Assembly: GCA_948474755.1 (NCBI GenBank) | Contig: CAOLHI010000361.1 | Coordinates: forward strand, 62,001-126,000 | DNA: 64,000 nucleotides | DNA from: Ctenosaura bakeri | Taxonomy: Eukaryota; Chordata; Lepidosauria; Squamata; Iguanidae | Direction: 5' to 3' | Part shown: positions 56,561 through 64,000 of the stretch, piece after piece | Numbering within the stretch: position 1 is the first letter of the stretch | Layout: every line of letters begins with the position of its first letter | Position numbers and translations under genes: made by a program | Notes under the pieces: model-generated | Seen by the model: the letters and a program-made list of their open reading frames with translations, nothing else | What the model was told of the DNA's origin: nothing | Database searches by the model: none

Positions 56561-56791
56561 ATAGGGTCAAAAGGAATTTAATTATATAGAACGAAAGTGG
56601 AAAGAAATGATCTATAATGATACTCTTTTGAGGGACTTGGAATGTTACTTTGAAGATGAATGACTATAATGACATGCTGAAGCCATCTGTAACTAAGCAG
56701 TGTTCAGATGATCTTCTGCACATTCTTATATTTGTTCTTTCCCAAAGTAAGTTTCCAGGCTTTGTTCTTTGGTTGCTTACACTGCCATCGT
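56561..56791. other. Unannotated spacer
   Basis: No feature is recognised. Confidence 0.5.
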
Positions 56792-56990
56792 CAGTCGCGT
56801 AGTTGTGGGGGGGTCAATAGGGCAGTTCGCCCCTGGCAGCAATGTTTTTGGGGCATCCCAGCTCTTAGCCACACCCCTGTGCACTGCAGCCATGCCCCCA
56901 TGCCCCATGGCCACGCCCACCACACTGTGCTCATGCCCCCACGCACTGTGGCCACACCATCTGACTGTAGCCCCCCCGCTCCTCCACGCA
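56792..56990 (+). mobile_element. hAT-like element, left end, with CATGCCCC repeats
   Basis: The left terminus 'cagtcgcgtagttgtggggg' followed by 'gtcaatagggcagttcgccc' matches the vertebrate hAT terminus type CAGNGGCGTAGCTAGGGGG. The body is a short minisatellite of GCCATGCCCC and GCCACGCCC units (about 56880-56955). The right end is not clear. Frames of 83-103 codons on both strands are artefacts of this repeat. Confidence 0.55.
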
Positions 56991-57540
56991 CTCCAAGCTC
57001 CATTGCTGGCCATAGTTGAGAGAGGCATGAGGGAGCAAGAATGAGCTCAGGTAGCCTCCCCACTCTTCCTCCTGTGCCAGCCAGCAGGAGGAGTTTGGAA
57101 GCTTTTACTTGTGATCTTGCTTTCCCTTCCTTTGTTGTGGTTATCTGGAGCTAGAAATTGCTGCTAACTTGAACTAGGAGAAGTTTCAAACAAGACAAAA
57201 TCAAATCAAGCCTAATCAGTGGGCCCCTGCTGTCTCTGCCTTTGGACAATACTACAACTACATGCCTCCTTTGGACATTATTACATCAGCATGCTTCACT
57301 TCTTAACCTTCTCTCCCAATGTCTGTGTATCCCCAGTGGGTATGTGGCAGGAGGAAGGATTTCTGAACAAGAGCTAGAGCACTCCATTGCTCTGCTATAT
57401 TCCAGTGTTTGACTGCCATCTTGGGATTGGCCCCAATGCTGTATTCAATATTTTGTGTGATCCAAGATGGTGGCCAGCTGCTGCAGATCTGACCAGGTTT
57501 CGTTCTAGACCACACATTGGCAGGTGAGTGGCTAGCACTG
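56991..57540. other. Unannotated spacer
   Basis: No gene is recognised. ACTG at 57537-57540 is the left target duplication of the next LTR. Confidence 0.5.
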
Positions 57541-58689
57541 TGTTACCCTGATTGCTTGGGGCTCCCTTAAGGGGATTCCCAAAATCTATGAAAATTGTGG
57601 GAAAATTAGTTCAGAGCACTGTTTAGCTTAACAAGAGGCAGGGTAACTTAAGCAGGATCTTGCAACCCAATTTTAACCGGGTCAGGTCCAGACAAAATCA
57701 TACCAGTTGTTCAAATGTAAGTATTTTATTAACACAGATGTAAAAGTCCCTACAATAACTCAGCTACACTCACTATAACAAGTATACAAGCCTATAGAAA
57801 GTTAACTTTCATACACTCACTCAGCTTCATTCACACTCCAAACATACAAGACTATAAAGTTAGAAAAAGAGATGAAAATTAAGAGAGAGAAACAGAAAGG
57901 ATTTGATGACATACGATACCAATCCAGAATCCTTCAGCTGGGAGAAAAGATGATTTCAGCCACTCCTCAGAGGAGGGGAGTCCATTGTGTTGTAAATTTA
58001 AGCTGGTTACCATCTCCATTGTTTCTGCAGCTCTGAGAGAATTCCTCCCTTAACACTCCAAATGCATCTTTTTAAACTCCAAAAGACTCCAAAGGAAAAA
58101 GAACTTCCAAAGGAAAAAGGACTCCAGGACAAAGAACTCCAAAGCAGAACTCCGGGGACTCCAAAGGAAAGAGGAACTGTGTCTAGATATTTATCTTGTG
58201 AACATGCCTTGCAGAAGCCAGATGTGTTTCTATCTTTTTATGAAGATGGATTATTTTCTTTGAAGACAAAATCCTTTCCCAGGATAAACAAACAGGGCAG
58301 AAGACCAAAACATCTTCACACCTGGCTTTTTCTGATATCAGAAGATCATCTAAATAACAGGATCTTCCTCTGCTTTGAAGCTGTAGTATGGGCATCTGGA
58401 GATGGTTTGATAAGGTTTTTATTATTTCCAGTGCCCAACACTTTTAACTACCTTCAAGTGGACCCCTCAAATGGTCACATACCATTTGTCCATCAGGGCA
58501 ATATACCATGAGGTCTTTCTGTTGCTACGTGACTGGGTATATTGGCCTGGTCTGGATTTTCTCCTTTTTGAATGTATGGCTGTTTCTATTGCCTACGTGC
58601 ACATCCGAGGGACCTCTCTGGTGGGCTAGATTAATTTTATATCAAAGTTGTAAAACCTAGGACAGGATTTGGCAAAGAAAAGGGTAACA
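57541..58689 (-). mobile_element. Solo LTR, family A copy 2 (expanded)
   Basis: The ends are TGTTACCCTG and GGGTAACA, with flanks ACTG (57537-57540) and ACTG (58690-58693), an exact 4-bp duplication. The AATAAA signal is on the minus strand (plus tttatt, 57725-57730). It is about 240 bp longer than the other copies, partly from imperfect repeats of 'actccaaaggaaa' at 58075-58170. The 149-codon frame at 58062-58511 lies wholly in the LTR and overlaps these repeats, so it is not a gene. No internal region is present. Confidence 0.92.
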
Positions 58690-58763
58690 ACTGGCAGGGC
58701 CAATGGTGGCCTCAGGCAGGTGATTTGGATTGTAAGGAAGAGCAGTGCCAAAAGGAGACTCTG

Positions 58764-58974
58764 GGCATTTCCCCACCACACTGTTATAGTGCTATTATTC
58801 CACTTTCAACATCCTCTGGAATCCTGGGGTTTGTAGTTTAGGGAGGGGCCTTTAGAATTCCCAGCCAGAGAGCTCTTTGGCCTCAGTAAACTACAAACCC
58901 TGGAATTCCATAGGATGTTAAGAGTGGAATAATAGTACTTTAACAGTGCAGTGCAGAAGTGACCTCGGGGAAAT
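58764..58974. mobile_element. Palindromic GGCC-MITE (long form, reversed centre)
   Basis: The termini are 'ggcatttccccaccacac' and 'gtgcagtgcagaagtgacc'. The module reads 'ggcctttagaattcccagcc' then 'agagagctctttggcctc'. The flanks are TCT and TCG if the element starts one base earlier. It lies between two family A LTRs. Confidence 0.88.
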
Positions 58975-59078
58975 GGCCATGAGCTCTTCTGAGTATAGTT
59001 ACTTTTGATGCAGTTACAAGCCATAGTTACTGAAGCTGTCAGTGAAGATGAACCAGAGTGCTGAGAGCCACATGACAT

Positions 59079-59980
59079 TGTTACTCTGACTTCTGGGGTC
59101 CCTTGGGGGACACCTCAATGTGCTCCACATGATGGGGAATGGAAACCAGCCGGAGCACAAGCAATAGCACTGCGAGAGGCAGGGTAACCTAGCGGGGCCT
59201 TTTTATCCAGCGTTTACGGGGTCAGGCCAAGCCAAAAACCAAACCAAAATGTCCAATAAATGATTTTATTGAATGCAAGTCTCACACACCAACGCAGTCA
59301 CGCACATACGCACCCAAGAGCTATTGGGAAGCAAAAGAGAGGAAACTGGACAGAGAGAGTATTGAAGGGGTGTTGTTGGGGTAATACTGCACCTTGTCTT
59401 GAAGTCCTAGGTCCAAGAAGGCAGCTAAGAAGTGGGGCTCAGTATGGAGAGGGCTGAGGGGATTGCTCGGCAGATGGAGCAACAGTCAGCTGGGAAAACT
59501 GGGAGCGATCCAAAGAGGTGCTCAAAATCGGGGACTATTGGTAGGGGAAAAAGTACCTGGAGGACTAATCCTTTCCCGGGGAGAACAATGGGAGTTGCAG
59601 TGGGCACAAAGTTCCACACTGGCAATTTCCTTTGCGTGATGGGATTATTGAGTGTTGCCACAGTCTCTGGACCTTTAGCGGAGTTTTGTGGTGTGACTTT
59701 TAGTCCCCGCTTGATGGGATATTTGCTCAACTTGGGGCAGACACATTAATCCCTTCAAGTTGGCGTCTTGGGGCGGAGGACCTTTTGTTTAGTGCGGATT
59801 TGTTTCTCTTGAGGTTTGCCTGGGTCTACGTGACGGGAATTTTACTGGTCTGACCTTGTTTTCAGTCTTTCAGCCATGCCTGCCTACGTGTTCCTTTGGG
59901 GAACCTCTTATACCACACACAACTATATTTTAATATCAAAATTGTAGACCCCAGGATAGGGTTTATCCACCGAAGTAACA
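59079..59980 (-). mobile_element. Solo LTR, family A copy 3
   Basis: The ends are TGTTACTCTG and GAAGTAACA, with flanks ACAT (59075-59078) and ACAT (59981-59984), an exact 4-bp duplication. The AATAAA signal is on the minus strand (plus tttatt, 59265-59270). At 902 bp it is nearly the same length as copy 1, with shared blocks 'cgagaggcag.gtaac' and 'gtcaggccaagcca'. All three copies point left. No internal region is present. Confidence 0.92.
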
Positions 59981-60043
59981 ACATAACAAGTTACGGTTAA
60001 TCAAGATTGGAAGTGAAACCTTTCAGATTTCTCCTCTTGGCCA

Positions 60044-60090
60044 TGTGAAAGGAGAGGAGAGGAGGGGAAGGGAGAGGAGAGGAGAGTGAA
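60044..60090. repeat. GGAGA-rich simple repeat
   Basis: A purine-only run of GGAGA and GGGGA units, following the third LTR by about 60 bp. Confidence 0.85.
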
Positions 60091-61003
60091 TAACACACAA
60101 GCCAAACTCTTATTGTGGCTTGTTTACATCAAACATGTGAATGCAACCTTTATGTGATAACAGAATAATTTAAATCTTACTTTTTTGGCACCCATAAATG
60201 ATATATATATATAAAGTACGTATTACTATGGCAACATCTATATTTGAGAAGATGGCTGTGAAAAAATATTTCAACTTTCCTTGCCTTTGGCAATGGAATA
60301 CACTTGGCAGCAGTACCGGTCATCATAACACAGAGCATCTTGTGCAAAGGTTTAGGACAATGAGATTTGTGAGTGTTGTACCAATCAGCTGTGAATCCAT
60401 CTGTTACAGCTGTCTCAATAATGGCCATTTCTGTGATATAATTTCATTGCAATTTTAGCAGCTAAAGAAAAGAAAGAAGTGAAATTGGCACTGCATGGAC
60501 TTCGCTCCAGCTCTATTCAACTGACATTTCCAGATCAGTAGACCCACATGGACCTAATACAGTTATATTTGACTGCATTTCCATACCCCAGCCCCAGAAA
60601 TGTCAGTGAAAACCACAGTTTTGCTTCAAAAAAAAAAAAAAAAGGCAACAAAGAGATTTAACTAATTCTGAGTTTCTGTTCCTCCAGCCCACCTCTTTAA
60701 TGCAGCACTCAGCTAGAGAGAATTGTTGGTCTCCTTCCTTACCCACCTCTCCCCATAGATCAAGGTGGGGAACAGCAGATTAAAATACAACTCACAAACC
60801 AGTTAAAAACATATAACATCAGCTTAAAACATTTAAGCAACTTTGGGTTCAATATTAGGAGAAGGTTGGATAAAAATTAAATTGTACCTATTGAACACTT
60901 TAGCAGAAAGGCGAGAGCTGTCTCCTTCCTGATGCCTGAGTGTTCAGTTAAATACTTAAATACTTTAATTGTTAAATGAGTCACATCACTGTCTTACTGT
61001 GCC
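60091..61003. other. Unannotated AT-rich spacer
   Basis: No gene is recognised; an A run of about 16 bp lies at 60628-60643. Confidence 0.5.
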
Positions 61004-61042
61004 TGGAGCATCACGCAATTGTGAGGAGAGATCTGCTGTGGT
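61004..61042 (+). mobile_element. Small fragment of a GC-rich GGCC-MITE
   Basis: 'gcctggagcatcacgcaatt' followed by 'gtgaggagagatctgct' matches M6 at 16277-16323. Neither end of the element is present. Confidence 0.6.
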
Positions 61043-63500
61043 ACAGTTAAATGAATACTTAGGTTAAGAAATATTTTCTGGAGTGAATGTACATGTATTA
61101 GGAGCTGTCCTAGCTGGTAGTAAATCTGCAGTGATGTTCCATAATTTGTGTAAAGAAATTGGTTATATCCCCATATTAATCATGGGATTGTAGTGCTCAG
61201 TCCTACGAACTGGTGCTGGGATTTTGAAGGTGAGTTCCTCTCATTCTCATGAACTGATGGCCACCCAATAAGAAGAACAAGCATGTTCTAAACAGAGTAG
61301 TAAAAAGATGCTCATATACAGACCTTTCCAGCCATAAATGAATTTGGTTTGCAAACACAGTATTTCAAATCCAAATCCACATCCAAAAATACCATTCAAC
61401 ATATACCCCAATAAATAATTGTTCAAATTTGTTTTTCCAAGAGCTTGAGTTTTTAATTAACTTGGATTTAATTTTCCTGAATAAATAGGTACAATCACAA
61501 GAAGTACCTTCTAGTTCAGTGGAGAAATCACTGCATTTTTTGTGCTACTGTTTGATATCAGAGCAATTTGCTTTCTCCTTCTGGTGAAGAAAATCTGAAA
61601 GAGAGGAAGGCTTCCTTCCATTATTGCTAAGGAAATGCATCCTATTTAATTTTCTCTTTTTTAAAACCTGCCCTCATGGTCTACCAGTAATATATTTTAT
61701 TGTTCTCTGAGCCAGTTTTATGTATCAGAAACTCTTTTCTGTTCCAGTTGCAGATCTATGAAAAATGTATTCAGAAAGAGATCCATCTCCTGGGATGTGA
61801 AAACGATTTATTGTTGATGTAGAGTCAGCATATTGTTGCTCACTTGACTTTTCTTCTTCAGTGTCGCTCATTTCTAGGTAATTTTCTCAGCTATTAAGTA
61901 TTTGCATCCAGGATTGTTTTCAGGGCTGGTCTATACTAAAATATATGATCTAACCAATAATATTAGTTCTAGGGGAGAAATAGTTTGCAGTGGCTTGAAG
62001 ATCTGGGCTTATGATAGGAAACTGCCACAATCTGTTGAGTTCACAAAGTTATTAACTTGCCAAGAAGGAGGCTGTGGAATTAAAAAAACAACTTCTTTTT
62101 GCCATTCGAGCTGATGAAGACCCGTCAACAATGCTGAGTTCACTGAACTGCCATCTCTCATGACAGAACAAAATAAGAGTGAAGAATTAATTAAAGCCTC
62201 ATAGCTTTCAAATGCTAGATCTCCCTCAGTTTCTCTTTCATGCATGGAAAATGGTACTAGAAAATAAGAAATGAGCTTGTCATTTAAACTGCCAACAGAA
62301 ATGTGGATGATGAGGATCTGCAACCACAGACCCTAGGGCCAAATCATGTCTCTGAAAGAGCACCACATAAATTTCCTTGTTTTTGCAGCAGAGGTTCATG
62401 GAGGGAACCAGGATGGTAGCCATGTGAACTAAAGGAAATGTAGTTCCTTAATAGTGGCATGTACCAAAGGCCTTTTGATACACCAAAATAGCTTAAAAAA
62501 CCTTATAAAACTATCATTCTGTAAAAAGTTGCCCGATAGGTTGTATGTATCCTATAATGTGTTAACAGGGGAAAAACAGAACATGTCAAAGTAGACTACT
62601 GGAGAAAAAAAATCATTCCTTTCTCCTAGCATGTGAACCAGAATGGGGAAAAACACATTACCCCTTTGGCTGTGCAACCTTCTACCTTGCTGCCTGTGAA
62701 TGTATTCTCCCTCCATTGCTCTCCATGTATTGCTTTCTGTGATAACCCTACAGTTTTTTACTACTTGAATTAAAAGAAGTCCAAGCCAGAGCCTATTTGG
62801 TTAAAGAACTCAAGAGATGGGTGCTCTCATTTTTATACATAATAAAATCTGCCTTCGTTAAAGTACACTGACTTTGCTGAACATAAATTAGAGTTGTCAA
62901 TACCAGCATTCTTTCCAGAGCCCTTAATTATCCCCCTGAGATTTCTTTTGCAAAGAGGGATATGGAAATCCTTGCTATATTGTCTGCAGCTGATTTGTTG
63001 AGCATACTAATGTGTTTCTGTCCCTTTACAAAAGCCCACTGTCCCCAGTAAGGAGCTACATCTTTCAATAGGGAAGCAATTTCCCTAAATGATTGCCCTA
63101 ACATTAAAAAAAAAAAATCTATTAGCCAGCTTCCATAAGGCATGAAAAGAATATCTGCAAGAAAAATTGTGCTTTTGAGTACAATCCCTCGTAGTAATCC
63201 CAGTAATATTATAAAATTCTTCTTAATTTCAATGAAGCTTGCTTGGGCACAATGTGTACTGGTTTGTTTCTTTGAGTTTCATTCACAGTTTCTTCCCTTT
63301 CACTGCACCTTGGTTAAAAGGACAGTCACTGGGAGCTGATTAAAGTTTATCTAATGACCAAAAGATGAGAAGTACTGAAGGTTGGTCTATGACTCCCATA
63401 GTTTGTTGTCACTATCCAATCTGTTTAGGACTCATAAAAGTTGTAGGTCAAAATATCCATAGATCCGTGACTACAGGCATAAAGGATTATCTGGTGTACC
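61043..63500. other. Unannotated 2.5-kb spacer, repeat-poor
   Basis: AT-rich, with no recognisable repeat or gene. It is the second long repeat-poor stretch, so any conserved non-coding sequence is most likely here or at 24751-27244. Confidence 0.4.
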
Positions 63501-63590
63501 ATCTAGTACTGTTGGGAATAACAACCTTAGCATGCTCAAAATTCACTGCCTAGTTAGGTTGAATGATTATTGTACGTTTAGAGGGAAGAC
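63501..63590 (+). repeat. Duplicated 90-bp unit (copy 2)
   Basis: Same-orientation partner of 3273-3362, about 60 kb away. It ends 10 bp before a GC-rich GGCC-MITE. Confidence 0.7.
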
Positions 63591-63599
63591 CTAGACTAA

Positions 63600-64000
63600 G
63601 GCCCTTTTCGCACACCGTTTCTCATGTGAAATGGCCTCCAGAGCTTCGCGTGATCGCAAGGACCATTTCGCATGACATCCTCGCAATCGTGCGACACTCC
63701 CAAGGCCAGTAGGTGGCGATCGCACAATATGTCATTTTTGGCTTCTTGCCAAAAATGATGCGCGACCATGCATCACTCCTGGGCCCCACATACACTTACC
63801 TTGTGTGCGGAGCCTCCGGAGACGTGGCCATTGCGCTTCCTCCCCCACTGCAGCCTGGGAAAGCACCCTGCTGTGCTGCAGAAGGAAGAGGCAGAGCCCT
63901 CACACTTCCTTCCAGCCAGCACGGATCTGGTGTGGAGGAGAAGCAAAGGAGACGCGAGTGCCTCTCGCAAGAGGCTTCTCGCGTGATCCCCGCATACCCA
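63600..64000 (-). mobile_element. GC-rich GGCC-MITE copy M9 (cut by window end) with splice-donor motif
   Basis: The left terminus is 'ggcccttttcgcacacc'. Internal blocks match M6: 'catttttggcttcttgccaa' hairpin, 'cttcctcccccactgcagcc', 'gcagaaggaagaggcag'. On the minus strand the donor-like site AAG|GTAAGT lies at 63800/63799. Its orientation matches M6 and is opposite to M7 and M8. The right terminus is outside the window, so the terminal donor of this copy cannot be checked. Confidence 0.85.

Noticed and set aside
58062..58511. 149-codon plus-strand frame
   Set aside because: It lies wholly inside a solo LTR bounded by a 4-bp target duplication, runs antisense to the LTR, and begins in tandem repeats.
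57541..59980. A single full-length LTR retroelement with two LTRs
   Set aside because: Each LTR has its own exact 4-bp duplication, and the 390 bp between them is a MITE and spacer, not an internal coding region.

Overview
This window looks like non-coding DNA from a squamate reptile (lizard or snake). The evidence is its interspersed repeats: two Sauria-type tRNA SINEs with the characteristic CAACAACAAC tail, a 5S-rRNA-headed SINE with the same tail, a 2-kb CR1 LINE, other CR1/L3 tails, and hAT and Tigger-like DNA transposons. I found no protein-coding gene that I can name. Every long open reading frame falls in a repeat, in a GC-rich element with few stop codons, or in unique sequence with no recognisable domain. 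The window is best read as an intergenic or intronic block with one CpG island (about 4592-5297), which may be the promoter of an unidentified minus-strand gene.

Layout. At 1-6.1 kb there is an LTR-like element, two SINEs, several MITEs and the CpG island, which lies between two copies of the same palindromic MITE. At 6.1-16 kb the DNA is mostly unique and AT-rich, with a Tigger-like element and a few MITEs. At 16-20 kb there is a GC-rich MITE, a complete hAT element with a perfect 8-bp target duplication, and an LTR nested in another hAT element. At 20-27 kb the DNA is largely unique, with a small Tigger-like element holding a minisatellite. At 27-35.3 kb there is a minus-strand CR1 tail, four GC-rich MITEs (two of them side by side), and a second copy of the hAT element from 16.9 kb. 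At 38.5-42.5 kb there is a GC-rich MITE, a solo LTR that splits an older repeat, and a decayed CR1 LINE. At 46.8 kb there is a 95-bp near-perfect palindrome. At 53-60 kb there are several palindromic MITEs and two more solo LTRs of the same family. The last 4 kb are mostly unique and end in a GC-rich MITE cut by the window edge.

Two MITE families dominate. The palindromic family (termini GGCCATTTCCGCAC, about 150-210 bp) has 15 loci. The GC-rich family (termini GGCCCTTTTCGCAC, about 410-650 bp) has ten copies plus a fragment. They share terminal sequence and 3-bp target duplications, so one PIF/Harbinger-like transposase may have moved both; that is an inference. The most striking observation is that all ten GC-rich copies carry a near-consensus 5' splice site (GTAAG or GTGAG in good exon-side context). 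One copy has two, facing outward from its GC-rich core. These elements therefore resemble portable first exons. Whether they are transcribed or spliced cannot be judged from DNA alone.
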